This document shows positions 26,705 through 36,015 of a stretch of 63,009 nucleotides of DNA, piece after piece. The stretch's first letter is position 1; each line of letters begins with the position of its first letter. The notes under the pieces are model-generated. The model was not told the DNA's origin, did no database searches, and worked only from the letters and a program-made list of their open reading frames with translations. A program made the position numbers and the translations under genes. Source of the DNA: Vicingus serpentipes (GTDB lineage Bacteria; Bacteroidota; Bacteroidia; Flavobacteriales_E; Vicingaceae); the NCBI RefSeq assembly GCF_007993035.1, contig NZ_VOOS01000007.1, positions 1 to 63,009 of the forward strand, given 5' to 3'.

Positions 26705-28411
26705 ATGAAAAAAAATTACTTTTTTGCTAAAGCATTTGCTGTTGCTGCCTTAGTTGGTATTGCAGGAAGTGCTAACGCACAAGTTTTCTTTACTGAAGAC
26801 TACGAAGGAACACTAGGTGCTAACGGATTACCAGATGCTCCTAATGCTTTTACAGAAACAGGACTTAGTACTGATGGTATTTGGGCTGTTGGAAATGAAA
26901 CTGCAGCTTCATCTACTTATTACACTGTTACTGCTGGTACAGGTAACTTTGCATTCACTAATGATGATGCTTGTAACTGTGATAAATCTGACGATAAAAT
27001 GATTTTACCTGCTCAAGATTTTGCTACTGCATCTGGAGGAGTAGGTTCTATTGCTTTATCATTTGATAAATTTTTCAATGCTGAATATGGTGGTATTGGT
27101 ACTATCGAAGTTAGTATTGATGGTGGTACTTTATGGACTACAGCTGGTACTTTAACTGCTGATGCAGGTTGGGTAAATCAAGTTGTTGATTTAGGTGCTT
27201 ACCTTAATGAATCAAATGTATTAGTTGCATTTAAATATAATGATGATGCAGGTTGGGCTGCAGGAATGAATATTGACAATGTTCAATTAGAAGCTACTAC
27301 TTGTGTTACTAATACAGCTGTGCTAGCATTACAATCTGAATATTCTCAATATCCTCTTACTCAAGTTGAGAATATAGTTGCAGGTGCTACTGTTAATAAC
27401 TTAGGTGCTGATACAGTAACAAATGTTAATGTTACTGTTAATGTTTACAATGCAATTACTGCTGCTTTAGAGTACACTGAAAATTCAACTGCTGTTGCTT
27501 CAATGATACCTGGAGCTAATGGTACTTTCTCATTTACTACTGGATTTACTCCTTCTGCTGTAGGAACTTATGCTGTTGAGTACATTTCTACTAAAGATCA
27601 AGCTGATTGTGTTGAATCAAATGATACAGCATACTACTTTGTACAAGTAAGTGATTCTGTATACGCTAGAGATAATGCTGATTTAGGTGCAACTCTAGGT
27701 ACTGCTGGAATTGGTAACGGTACTGGTGGTGAATTAGGTCAAGCATATGAAATTATTAATGATGACACATTAACAAGTATCCATGTTTTCATTAGTAACA
27801 ATGATGGTGCTTTAAACGGTCAACAATTAACTATTAATGTTTATGATATCGTTGGTGGACAACCAACTAACATTTTAGCTACAACTATGACTCCAGTACT
27901 AGACAGTGCTACTAACAAGAACTCTATCTTAGATTGTCCTTTAACTCAATCTTTACCTTTAGGTCCTGGAAATTTCTTTGTAAGTGTTGTTGAAACTGCA
28001 AACAGTATTCAAATGGGTACTACTCAAAACAATTACACAAATGGTCCTATAATGGTAAACGCAGCTGGTATAACAACTGGTTTTGTTGAACAATCAACTG
28101 TTTATTCTGGTGCATTTGTATTCGTATTGAGACCAGTATTTGGAACAGTAACTAACTCTTTAGTTGGTATTGCTGAATCTAAAGAAGCTACTTTCGAAGT
28201 TATGCCTAATCCAGCTGTTGATAACGTTATGGTTAGAAACATAGATGCTGGTAATACTGTTGAAGTATACAATAACTTAGGTCAAGTTGTATTCTCAACA
28301 ATTGCTAATGCTAAAAATGTAAATGTAAATGTATCTAATTTTGATAATGGTATTTATACTGTTAAAGTTATTGGAGCAACTACTTCTACATCAAAATTTG
28401 TTAAGCAATAA
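26705..28411 (+). CDS. T9SS type A cargo protein with choice-of-anchor-J-like N-terminal domain
   Basis: 568 residues. The signal peptide ends at GSANAQ. The first ~190 residues (FFTEDYEGT, then FDKFFNAEYGGIGTIEVSID, then GMNIDNVQLEA) resemble the choice-of-anchor J jelly-roll domain common in secreted Bacteroidota proteins. The middle resembles CARDB or Ig-like strands, and the last ~75 residues (FEVMPNPAVDNVMVRNID to SKFVKQ) form a type A T9SS sorting domain. The protein is very Ala/Thr/Asn/Gly-rich and acidic. Strong promoter and terminator signals suggest substantial expression. Ligand or function is unknown; no catalytic motif seen. Confidence 0.85.
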   Translation: MKKNYFFAKAFAVAALVGIAGSANAQVFFTEDYEGTLGANGLPDAPNAFTETGLSTDGIWAVGNETAASSTYYTVTAGTGNFAFTNDDACNCDKSDDKMILPAQDFATASGGVGSIALSFDKFFNAEYGGIGTIEVSIDGGTLWTTAGTLTADAGWVNQVVDLGAYLNESNVLVAFKYNDDAGWAAGMNIDNVQLEATTCVTNTAVLALQSEYSQYPLTQVENIVAGATVNNLGADTVTNVNVTVNVYNAITAALEYTENSTAVASMIPGANGTFSFTTGFTPSAVGTYAVEYISTKDQADCVESNDTAYYFVQVSDSVYARDNADLGATLGTAGIGNGTGGELGQAYEIINDDTLTSIHVFISNNDGALNGQQLTINVYDIVGGQPTNILATTMTPVLDSATNKNSILDCPLTQSLPLGPGNFFVSVVETANSIQMGTTQNNYTNGPIMVNAAGITTGFVEQSTVYSGAFVFVLRPVFGTVTNSLVGIAESKEATFEVMPNPAVDNVMVRNIDAGNTVEVYNNLGQVVFSTIANAKNVNVNVSNFDNGIYTVKVIGATTSTSKFVKQ

Positions 28412-28429
28412 TTAGCTTAAAAAAAATAG

Positions 28430-28466
28430 AAAAGGCTCTACATATATGTAGAGCCTTTTTTTTTTA
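28430..28466 (+). terminator. Strong rho-independent terminator
   Basis: Palindrome with 15-base arms, AAAAGGCTCTACATA and TATGTAGAGCCTTTT (28430-28459), followed by a T run, 19 bases after the preceding stop. The innermost bases will be unpaired in the loop. Confidence 0.92.
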
Positions 28467-28500
28467 CATTAAAAATTACTAAGCTATTTATAGCTTTCTT

Positions 28501-28508
28501 TACTTTTG
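28501..28508 (+). promoter_or_regulatory. Promoter -7 element (TACTTTTG)
   Basis: Exact TAnnTTTG match 22 bases upstream of the small lipoprotein-like gene and after the preceding terminator. No convincing -33 box. Confidence 0.5.
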
Positions 28509-28530
28509 TTTTTATTAATTATTATTTACT

Positions 28531-28920
28531 ATGAGATTACTTTTTATTTCAATCCTATTAATTTCTTTCTGTGCATGTAAAACTAACGAGAATGGGACAA
28601 AGATTAGTGTATTAAAAGAATATCAAAAAAGAGGAACAGTATTGAGTCTTCCAAAAAAAACAACTAAGGGAACTGTATCTGATAAAGAGTATTATTTTAG
28701 AACAGATAATATAAACTACTTCATTAAGTTTAGTGAAAGCTATATAACAGCTTTAGATTTAAATAAATATGTAAATCAAACGATAGTAATAAAAGGATCT
28801 ATTAAAAATGGTTTATGGGAACCAAAGCAACCGCAAGCTATAACTTCTGCAAAACAGCCAGAAAAAGCCCGCTCAGGACCTTATATTACAATAGAAAGAA
28901 TATATAAAAATAAAAAATAA
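28531..28920 (+). CDS. Small secreted or lipoprotein-like protein of unknown function
   Basis: 129 residues. The N-terminus is hydrophobic and ends with SFCACK, so Cys16 could be a lipidation site although the -1/-3 residues (A15, F13) fit the lipobox only loosely. The middle, EYYFRTDNINYFIKFSES then NQTIVIKGSIKNGLWEP, has the look of a small OB- or beta-sandwich domain, followed by a Lys-rich tail. I do not recognise the family with confidence. It is monocistronic between two terminators. Confidence 0.7.
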   Translation: MRLLFISILLISFCACKTNENGTKISVLKEYQKRGTVLSLPKKTTKGTVSDKEYYFRTDNINYFIKFSESYITALDLNKYVNQTIVIKGSIKNGLWEPKQPQAITSAKQPEKARSGPYITIERIYKNKK

Positions 28921-28924
28921 GGAT

Positions 28925-28962
28925 AAAAAAAGCTCCAATTCGTTTATTGGAGCTTTTTTTTT
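28925..28962. terminator. Bidirectional terminator between convergent genes
   Basis: Stem AAGCTCCAAT / ATTGGAGCTT within longer A and T runs (28925-28939 with 28946-28960), loop of six bases. It serves both the rightward small gene ending at 28920 and the leftward arylsulfotransferase-like gene ending at 28981. Confidence 0.9.
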
Positions 28963-28980
28963 TACAATTAGTTCTCTAAA

Positions 28981-30612
28981 CTACCTTTTTATTATTTTTC
29001 TAGTATTTTGACCTATAGAAACGAAATATAAGCCTGATTTTAAATTAGAAATATCAATTTGAGCAACAAAACTACTTTCATACACCAATTGACCCGAGAT
29101 ATCATAAATACGAACAAAATCAACGTCCAATTGATTAATTTCAATTCTTAAAACGTCATTTACTGGATTTGGACTTAAATTAAAAGAATCAAACTCTTTA
29201 AAATCTTTTACCCCTGTAGTTAAACAATCTGTTAAATCCGGATTTAATTCGATTGGTAAGCCCGGAGTAAGATCCTTACCCGAAAAGGCTAAATAACTTG
29301 GCTCATACCTTAAAGCCCTAAATACATTTCTATTTCCAATAGGAATATCACCTTGTGACAAAATACCACCATTGGTTACAGGGCTCCAATACTCCCAAAC
29401 AATATCCTCATTAGTATCGATCTCGAACAATCTCGCATCTCTCCCTTGACAAATCAATGTATTACCATTTGGCAAACGCTGAGCTCCAGAAATATTAGGT
29501 GAATAAAAGTCTGTTGGATTTGGTGCTACATAACTCCATTCTGGAAAATCAGGTCCAAAAGTAGTATCAGCTTCCAATATATAATTACCAAAAGCATCAG
29601 TTAAAGGATCTATAATATCAATAGATGAATAGTTGCCTGCTGGACGACCATTTCCGTTATTGTAAATCATTATTTTACCTCCATCAACTAAAGAATCTGC
29701 AATCCATTGTACATTATGGTTACTATAATTAATGCGGTCTAAAGAGTCTCCATGATTATATGATTCTGGATTTCCATATCGGTATAAAATATCACCTCCC
29801 TTACCCATTAAACCTCCAGAACTCGAAGCAGCTTCGAGCGTACTTGTAGAATGATCTATAATAATGAATTCATTAAAAAAGTTTAAACTTAAAATTATTT
29901 GATCTAAATCAGCATTATAATCAATTGCATTAGCATGAGCCCAATCTGCTTTATTTTTAGGCGCATAATTCAAATTAAAGAGCTCAGGATGCTCTTCTAC
30001 AACACCAAAATTTGGTTTTGTATTGTCATAATCCTGAATTAAATGATCCCACATGTGCCATTCCCATACAATTTCTGCACTATCAAATCCAATAGGCTTA
30101 ATCTCAATTATTTTTTCAGGCCAAAGCGCATTTTCAGCTAACAAAGAAGTGTCTCTTCCTGCATCAATAGATTCCTGCTTTGTTTTTAATTCAAATGCAA
30201 TGGCTAAAATATTTCCGTTAGGTAATAATGCTACATCGTGATGTAAAGATTGCAATGTATCTGAATAAAAAAATTGCCAATTTAAATTTCCTTGCCAATC
30301 AAAAATTTCAAGTAAACCACCTCTTCCTCCGGCATTAAAAAAAGTTACTGGAGTTTTTCCACAACGAATCAACCCTCCATCATCTAATAAATAAACTGAA
30401 TTTCCAGCTCCATACTCACTGTTCCACTGATTTACGACTTGACCACAATTATCAATTAAATAGGTTATCGTGTCTCCAGTATATGCAAATAATGTATAAC
30501 CATCCTGAGCATCTAAGCTGTTGAAAATGGTACCGACTGTATTTTGAGATTTTAGCGATAAAACAGAACCAACTAAAAATGTTAACACAAAAAATATTTT
30601 CTTAATCTTCAT
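28981..30612 (-). CDS. Arylsulfotransferase-like beta-propeller protein with T9SS type A sorting domain
   Basis: 543 residues, signal peptide ending near LKSQ. The body follows the pattern of the arylsulfate sulfotransferase (ASST) family: repeated strands such as GGLLEIFDWQGNLNWQF, HHDVALLPNGNILAIAFE, DWAHANAIDYNADLDQIILS and GAQRLPNGNTLICQGRDARL. The last ~75 residues are a type A T9SS domain (FNLSPNPVNDVLRIEIN to KIIKR). Members of this fold in enterobacteria move sulfate between phenolic donors and acceptors in the periplasm; many Bacteroidota members carry the name without biochemical proof. Activity is therefore uncertain, export by T9SS is well supported. Confidence 0.8.
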   Translation of the reverse strand: MKIKKIFFVLTFLVGSVLSLKSQNTVGTIFNSLDAQDGYTLFAYTGDTITYLIDNCGQVVNQWNSEYGAGNSVYLLDDGGLIRCGKTPVTFFNAGGRGGLLEIFDWQGNLNWQFFYSDTLQSLHHDVALLPNGNILAIAFELKTKQESIDAGRDTSLLAENALWPEKIIEIKPIGFDSAEIVWEWHMWDHLIQDYDNTKPNFGVVEEHPELFNLNYAPKNKADWAHANAIDYNADLDQIILSLNFFNEFIIIDHSTSTLEAASSSGGLMGKGGDILYRYGNPESYNHGDSLDRINYSNHNVQWIADSLVDGGKIMIYNNGNGRPAGNYSSIDIIDPLTDAFGNYILEADTTFGPDFPEWSYVAPNPTDFYSPNISGAQRLPNGNTLICQGRDARLFEIDTNEDIVWEYWSPVTNGGILSQGDIPIGNRNVFRALRYEPSYLAFSGKDLTPGLPIELNPDLTDCLTTGVKDFKEFDSFNLSPNPVNDVLRIEINQLDVDFVRIYDISGQLVYESSFVAQIDISNLKSGLYFVSIGQNTRKIIKR

Positions 30613-30678
30613 AATAAATTATTTTACTCAAAATTAATGCTTTACCTACAAATATCCTAAATTGATATTTTAATAACT

Positions 30679-30714
30679 AAAAAAAAGCAGCTAAATGATT
30701 AGCTGCTTTTTTTT
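30679..30714 (-). terminator. Terminator downstream of the fumarylacetoacetase gene
   Basis: Fourteen-base arms AAAAAAGCAGCTAA / TTAGCTGCTTTTTT (30681-30694 with 30699-30712) and a four-base loop. The A-rich left flank gives the T run on the minus strand. Confidence 0.9.
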
Positions 30715-30740
30715 AGGTTTTTAAATTTATTTCACCAAAA

Positions 30741-31997
30741 TTATTTAACTGGTAATACTTTTGCTTTAACTTCACCAAAACCTATTCTAATACCATCTTT
30801 TTCAGCATAACCTCTCATAATAACTGTATCATTATCATTAATAAATTTACGTTCTGTACCATCAGTCATTTTAACAGCTTTTGTTCCTTTCCAGCTTATT
30901 TCCAACATAGAACCAAATTCACTCTCCTTTGGGCCACTAATAGTTCCTGAGCCCATACAATCACCAACTTTAATATTACAGCCATTTATAGAATGATGTG
31001 CCAACTGTTGATTCATATTCCAATACATGTATCTGTAATTTGATTTTGAAACAATAGTTTCTTCTGTATTTTCAGGCTTTATAGCAACTTCAAGGTTTAT
31101 ATCTACATGCTTATCTCCTTTATACTCTAGATAAGGTAACACTTTAGGTTCTTGAACTGGACCTGATACTCTAAATGGCTCTAAAGCATCTAAAGTTACA
31201 ATCCAACAAGATAAATGAGATGCAAAATTTTTCCCTAAAAAGGGACCTAATGGCACATATTCCCAACCTTGAATATCTCTAGCACTCCAATCGTTTAATA
31301 ATGCCATTCCAAAGATATATTCATCTGCCTCATCTGTTGATATAGAATCTCCTATAGGCTTACCTTCATATGTAAAAAAAGCAGTTTCTAATTCAAAGTC
31401 TAACAAATTAGACTGACCAAATGTTGGCATTTCATCTGTTGGAGCTTTTCGCTGCCCTTTTGGTCGATGAAAATCAACACCTGAAGGTAAAATAGAACTC
31501 GAACGACCATGATAACCAACCGGAATATGTTTCCAGTTTGGTAATAATGCATTGTTTGGGTCTCTAAACAAACAACCTACATTAAAAGCATGTTGCTCAC
31601 TAGAATAAAAATCTGTGTAATCCCCTATTGATATAGGCATTAACATTTCAACTTCTTTATTATTAATTAAAGCTTTTTGTAATTCAGCGTTATTAGAAGC
31701 CTCAGTATTAGTCGATACAAAAATGTCTGAAATTTCATTTCTAACATCTCTTGTAACTTGCTTTCCTAAAAGCATAAAATCATTCAATCTACATGAGATA
31801 AAAACTTCTGCATCTATATTAAAATAACCTAATTTTGCTACTTTATATAAATTGATAACAGTATCTCCAATTCGAGTAGCAACAAAAACTTCATTATTAT
31901 GTTTTGCTACGCCAAAAGGTATATTTTGGATCGGAAAATCTGAATTTTCAGGTACTTCTATCCAACTTTTTAAAGTTGAATTGTTTGCTTTAATCAT
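30741..31997 (-). CDS. fahA: Fumarylacetoacetase
   Basis: 418 residues, the usual length. Characteristic blocks are DFYSSEQHAFNVGCLFRDPN, PVGYHGRSSSILPSG, FELETAFFTYEGKPIGD with the metal-binding Glu residues, LNDWSARDIQGWEYVPLGPF and the C-terminal GDCMGSGTISGPKESEFGSM. It splits fumarylacetoacetate into fumarate and acetoacetate, the last step of tyrosine/homogentisate breakdown, in the cytoplasm. It lies 45 bases downstream of glyA on the same strand, so cotranscription is possible; the other tyrosine-degradation genes are not in the window. Confidence 0.95.
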   Translation of the reverse strand: MIKANNSTLKSWIEVPENSDFPIQNIPFGVAKHNNEVFVATRIGDTVINLYKVAKLGYFNIDAEVFISCRLNDFMLLGKQVTRDVRNEISDIFVSTNTEASNNAELQKALINNKEVEMLMPISIGDYTDFYSSEQHAFNVGCLFRDPNNALLPNWKHIPVGYHGRSSSILPSGVDFHRPKGQRKAPTDEMPTFGQSNLLDFELETAFFTYEGKPIGDSISTDEADEYIFGMALLNDWSARDIQGWEYVPLGPFLGKNFASHLSCWIVTLDALEPFRVSGPVQEPKVLPYLEYKGDKHVDINLEVAIKPENTEETIVSKSNYRYMYWNMNQQLAHHSINGCNIKVGDCMGSGTISGPKESEFGSMLEISWKGTKAVKMTDGTERKFINDNDTVIMRGYAEKDGIRIGFGEVKAKVLPVK

Positions 31998-32042
31998 AAT
32001 TTACAATTTTTCGCCTTCCATACGGAAGAAATAATTTTTATT

Positions 32043-33335
32043 TTAATTTATTACTGATTCTTCCATTTTAAATAATGGAAGATTGCTCATTAATTCATTT
32101 ACTTCATTTCTAACTTCTTCAATAATTTCTTCATTGTCCTTATTAGTAATTACTTTATCTATTAGTTCTACTATTTTAACTATTTCTGCTTCCTTTACTC
32201 CTCTAGTTGTAATAGCAGCTGTTCCTACTCTAATTCCAGATGTTACAAATGGCGATTTGTCATCAAATGGAACCATATTTTTATTCACTGTAATATCAGC
32301 TTCAACTAAAACATTTTCAGCTTCCTTTCCAGTAATATTTTTACTTCTTAAATCAATTAACATGCAATGGTTATCAGTTCCTCCTGAAACAACACCATAA
32401 CCTCTTTTCATCAATTCTTCCGCCATTACTTTTGCATTCTTCATCAATTGAATACAATATTCCATATAACCATCAGATAATGATTCTTTAAATGCAACTG
32501 CCTTTGCAGCAATTACATGTTCTAAAGGGCCGCCTTGTGTTCCAGGGAAAACAGCGGCATCTAATAACTGGCTCATCATTTTAGTTTCACCCTTTGGTGT
32601 TTTTAATCCCCATGGATTTTCAAAGTCTTTCCCCATCATTATCATACCACCTCTTGGTCCTCTTAATGTTTTGTGTGTTGTTGTTGTTACAACATGACAA
32701 TGAGGCATTGGATCATTTAACAACCCCCTAGCTATTAAACCTGCTGGATGAGAAATATCTGCCATCAAAAGTGCTCCAACTTCATCAGCTATAGCTCTCA
32801 TTTTTTCATAATTCCAATCTCTAGAGTATGCAGAAGCTCCCGCAATAATTAATTGTGGTTTTTCTTTTTTTGCTGTTTCTTCTATAATAGAATAATCAAT
32901 TTGTCCTGTTTCTTTATTTACACCATAAAAACTTGTTTGATATAATTTTCCAGAAAAGTTAACAGGTGAGCCATGAGTTAAGTGCCCTCCGTGAGAAAGA
33001 TCAAACCCTAAAATTTTATCTCCAGGTTTTAATACTGCCAGCATTACGGCAGCATTTGCTTGCGAACCTGAGTGAGGCTGAACATTTACCCATTCAGCAT
33101 TAAATAATTCTTTAGCTCTTTCACGAGCTATATCTTCAATTTCATCAACTACTTCACAGCCTCCATAATACCTTTTAAAAGGTAATCCTTCTGCATATTT
33201 ATTGGTTAAAATGCTTCCTTGCGCTTTTAACACATTTTCACTTACATAGTTTTCTGATGCGATTAATTCTACACCTTCTTTTTGTCTGTGATGTTCATCT
33301 TGAATTAAATCAAAAATTTCGTTATCTAAATTCAT
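32043..33335 (-). CDS. glyA: Serine hydroxymethyltransferase
   Basis: 430 residues. Active-site features are the PLP lysine K222 in [16 protein letters not shown], the SENYVS segment near residue 27-32, YYGGCEVVD around 56-64 and [11 protein letters not shown] around 88-98. It interconverts serine and glycine with tetrahydrofolate, feeding one-carbon metabolism. The C-terminus carries a short acidic extension beyond the last conserved helix, unremarkable for the phylum. Confidence 0.97.
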   Translation of the reverse strand: MNLDNEIFDLIQDEHHRQKEGVELIASENYVSENVLKAQGSILTNKYAEGLPFKRYYGGCEVVDEIEDIARERAKELFNAEWVNVQPHSGSQANAAVMLAVLKPGDKILGFDLSHGGHLTHGSPVNFSGKLYQTSFYGVNKETGQIDYSIIEETAKKEKPQLIIAGASAYSRDWNYEKMRAIADEVGALLMADISHPAGLIARGLLNDPMPHCHVVTTTTHKTLRGPRGGMIMMGKDFENPWGLKTPKGETKMMSQLLDAAVFPGTQGGPLEHVIAAKAVAFKESLSDGYMEYCIQLMKNAKVMAEELMKRGYGVVSGGTDNHCMLIDLRSKNITGKEAENVLVEADITVNKNMVPFDDKSPFVTSGIRVGTAAITTRGVKEAEIVKIVELIDKVITNKDNEEIIEEVRNEVNELMSNLPLFKMEESVIN

Positions 33336-33362
33336 TTAATGGAATAAATAGTTATAAAAAAA

Positions 33363-33370
33363 CAAAGGTA
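33363..33370 (-). promoter_or_regulatory. Promoter -7 element of glyA (TACCTTTG)
   Basis: On the minus strand an exact TAnnTTTG lies 27 bases upstream of the glyA ATG and after the upstream terminator. No clear -33 TTG. Confidence 0.5.
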
Positions 33371-33392
33371 GGACAAATCCATTTTAATCCAT

Positions 33393-33425
33393 AAAAAAAA
33401 GGCTGAGATATTCAGCCTTTTTTTT
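33393..33425 (-). terminator. Terminator downstream of the T9SS cargo gene
   Basis: Stem with core GGCTGA / TCAGCC (33401-33406 with 33412-33417), extended by flanking A and T runs, five-base loop. It lies 27 bases or more after the stop codon of the minus-strand gene at 33452. Confidence 0.88.
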
Positions 33426-33451
33426 ATTATATATAATAAGTAATATACTAA

Positions 33452-35146
33452 TTATTGTACAACAATTTTACCGTTAGAAATTATTTCATTTTCTGAAACA
33501 ATTTGATAGTTGTATATACCTTGAGATAAATCACTAATATTTAAATTAAGATTATTAGTACCTTGATTAACAATAAGATTTTTCACAATAGCTCCTAATT
33601 GATTAGTAATTAGAATTGTTGAATTTTGCTTAGTATTTTCCTTAAAAGTAAATGTTAAATTATCTTTAGCTGGATTTGGATAAACCTTTACATTTGAATT
33701 ACCTATAAATTCGTTTACTGATGTTGGTAAATCAGATTTAGTAATATGTAATATCAAAAATGGTTCTTCAATTGTATTATCAATATATAGTGTTTTAGAA
33801 ACTGTATTATTTATTACAGGAGTAATCTCACCTGTAGATAAATCTTCTAATTCAAATTCATGATTTGGAAGAATATTTTCAAATCCATTTATTAACAACT
33901 CATAATCTCCACTAATTCCTACTTTAACTCTTACAGGTATAGAGATTGATTCTCCAACTCCTAATTGACTAATAGAATTAGAATATAAATCTTTACCATC
34001 ATTAGTAACTAATGAAAGACTTGGAACCTCCCATGGGTTAGGCGTAAACAACTTTATATTATCATAATCCTCATCATAAAACTCAGATGAATTTTCATCT
34101 TCATATAAATAAGCTTTATCGTAAAATGAATTTATATTTGAAAAGATATTTAACATAATAGCCTCATCAAAGGTTTTAAAATGACCTGTAGTAGCTGTAG
34201 TTTTTGCAGTTTGAGGAATTGTAACAGAAGCACCTCCCGATGAAGCTTTAACCCAAAATCCTTGACCAGATGCAATTTGTGAAGCAGTAACATAATTACC
34301 TCCAATAGATAAAACATATGGAGCACCTTTGGTAATATTTGATCTACTGCAAGACGCCCAATTAATTGTTGAAGGATATGGATTACCAAGTAAAACCCAT
34401 CCATCATCAGCACCACAAGAATAAGAACAATTTACATTCAATGTTACAGAATTAGCATTATTAGGTGCTCCAGTTACCGCTAGTGTTTGCGAAACACCAA
34501 GCTGATCAACATAAGTTAAATAACCTTTACCATTAGTAAGAGAACTAGCTGCATTATAACCATTATCTAAGGAACCAATTTCAGCTTCATTATAATCATA
34601 AACAGAAACAAAAACTCCACCTTGTGCAGCATCATCAAAACCAATTCCACTTGTATAAATGTCATCATCCCAGTCTGCAAGAGTTGAACCCACAACAGGA
34701 GGCGCTAATGTTCGCCATGTTGCAGGTGCTGTTAAATCAGTTTCTACAGTAAAATTACTTCCTGTAATTGTTCCTGTAGATGAATTTCCAAGAGAAGCTC
34801 CTGCAGGTAGGGTAACACCTCCCCCAGCTGTAGATACGTCAAGTGTAGCGCCACTTGTAACTATAAGAGTACCATTCACGGTTAAAAGACCTGAAGAAAT
34901 ACAACTTAGTTGAGCAGAAGCTCCGGTTACCGTCACATCATTTACTGTCTCAGTTGAATTAAGAAAAGCAGAAAATCCGGCTGGTATAATTACATTGTCT
35001 AAAGGCCCAGGAATTCCATCCGGATTCCAATTACCTGGTTGATTCCAAGCAGGAAAAAAACCACCATCATCCCAAATATAAGTTGTTTGTGAAAAACCAA
35101 TAGTAGTTAAAAACGCTAATGGTAAAAAAAGTAAATATTTTTTCAT
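33452..35146 (-). CDS. T9SS type A cargo protein, adhesin-like
   Basis: 564 residues, signal peptide ending at GFSQ. The N-terminal portion (WNPDGIPGPLDNVIIPAG, then short repeats with VTSGATLDVS) is typical of beta-helical or passenger-like surface proteins in Bacteroidota. The central part, GWVLLGNPYPSTINWAS followed by GQGFWVKASSG, matches a recurrent module of T9SS proteins. The last ~80 residues form a type A sorting domain (KVYPNPAKDNLTFTFKEN to NGKIVVQ). Surface exposure is well supported; binding partner is unknown. It is the gene directly downstream of the exosortase cassette, about 70 bases on, same strand. Confidence 0.82.
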   Translation of the reverse strand: MKKYLLFLPLAFLTTIGFSQTTYIWDDGGFFPAWNQPGNWNPDGIPGPLDNVIIPAGFSAFLNSTETVNDVTVTGASAQLSCISSGLLTVNGTLIVTSGATLDVSTAGGGVTLPAGASLGNSSTGTITGSNFTVETDLTAPATWRTLAPPVVGSTLADWDDDIYTSGIGFDDAAQGGVFVSVYDYNEAEIGSLDNGYNAASSLTNGKGYLTYVDQLGVSQTLAVTGAPNNANSVTLNVNCSYSCGADDGWVLLGNPYPSTINWASCSRSNITKGAPYVLSIGGNYVTASQIASGQGFWVKASSGGASVTIPQTAKTTATTGHFKTFDEAIMLNIFSNINSFYDKAYLYEDENSSEFYDEDYDNIKLFTPNPWEVPSLSLVTNDGKDLYSNSISQLGVGESISIPVRVKVGISGDYELLINGFENILPNHEFELEDLSTGEITPVINNTVSKTLYIDNTIEEPFLILHITKSDLPTSVNEFIGNSNVKVYPNPAKDNLTFTFKENTKQNSTILITNQLGAIVKNLIVNQGTNNLNLNISDLSQGIYNYQIVSENEIISNGKIVVQ

Positions 35147-35216
35147 AATAATTAATTAATAAAGTATGTAGCTAATTTACGTAAAAAAAAACAAATGGTT
35201 GCAAATAAAAAAAAAG

Positions 35217-35480
35217 CTATAAATCAGCCTTTTTATCTTTAGATATATCGTAAGTTTTTTTACCCCCATAAGCTACACCAGCTAAAAGAAGTAAACTTAA
35301 ACCTCCATCAATTGGCACGCATGGAGGAGGCCAACAACCTGGTCCACCACCACCTCCTGGAGGGCCTGGAGGACCTGCAGCTTGAATATCAAGACTAAAA
35401 AAAGATACTAACAATAGTAATAGTATCGTGTAGGCATTCTTTTTTATAAATTCTTTTATTTTCATAATGATTGCAAACAT
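35217..35480 (-). CDS. Mini-substrate of an exosortase: PIDGG-type C-terminal sorting signal protein
   Basis: 87 residues (82 if the Met at residue 6 is the start). A signal peptide occupies about 11-34. A Gly/Pro-rich stretch (GPPGPPGGGGGPG), then C49-W-PPP-C54, leads into PIDGG (56-60), a hydrophobic segment LSLLLLAGVAYGG and a basic tail starting KKTY. Motif, membrane segment and basic residues at the C-terminus are the tripartite plan of exosortase substrates; PID is the variant I know from Bacteroidota as PID-CTERM. Only about 20 residues lie between signal-peptide cleavage and the sorting signal, so the processed product would be a tiny Cys-containing peptide. The gene follows the exosortase and its partner by 64 bases on the same strand. 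Confidence 0.82.
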   Translation of the reverse strand: MFAIIMKIKEFIKKNAYTILLLLLVSFFSLDIQAAGPPGPPGGGGGPGCWPPPCVPIDGGLSLLLLAGVAYGGKKTYDISKDKKADL

Positions 35481-35544
35481 AAATAATTTTTTTCTATTTA
35501 TTAATCTAAATACGATTAAAAAACTAAAAGGGTTGGTTAAAAAA

Positions 35545-36015
35545 TTATTCTATTACTTTTTCTTTAAAATAAACTACAATAAAAACTAAAAAACAAAGCA
35601 AAGGAGATTGTGGTAAACCTATTAAATAACGTGTTATTGGATAGGTACTTTCTATAATGTTGAATAATAATCCGACAGCATAAAACACTATTGCGACTAT
35701 GCATATTAACCCGTAAATAGAAACAACTAACTTAAAATATTTTTGGGTACTAAAATAGATTTGAACAACTAATATGGTTAATAGCATTAAAACCGCAGAA
35801 AATAAAAATGTCAACCCCCATTTTAGGGTTATTAAAAAAGAGTGGGATAATTGGTTTAAAAAATCTGGTGCTTGAATGTAAAAAACATTATAGGGATATG
35901 GTTCTCCATTAATTACACTATTGATAACCAAAAAAAAGATTTCTCTATAATAGCCAACAAAAAAAATCAACAACAACAAAGCTGTTAGCAGTATTGGTTT
36001 TTTAACTTTTTTCAT
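35545..36015 (-). CDS. Exosortase-associated small membrane protein
   Basis: 156 residues with four to five hydrophobic membrane segments, starting MKKVKKPILLTALLLLIFFV and ending in a short basic tail. It overlaps the exosortase gene by 14 bases and reads in the same direction. In Flavobacteriia, exosortases are often followed by a small multi-pass protein of this kind (annotated as exosortase F system-associated protein), and the length and a periplasmic loop with PYPYNVFYIQAP fit that description. I cannot confirm membership without a profile search. Likely role: partner or regulator of the exosortase in the inner membrane. Confidence 0.75.
   Translation of the reverse strand: MKKVKKPILLTALLLLIFFVGYYREIFFLVINSVINGEPYPYNVFYIQAPDFLNQLSHSFLITLKWGLTFLFSAVLMLLTILVVQIYFSTQKYFKLVVSIYGLICIVAIVFYAVGLLFNIIESTYPITRYLIGLPQSPLLCFLVFIVVYFKEKVIE

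Noticed and set aside
31998-32042. Terminator between glyA and fumarylacetoacetase
   Set aside because: Only a five-pair CTTCC/GGAAG hairpin without a proper T run; cotranscription remains possible.
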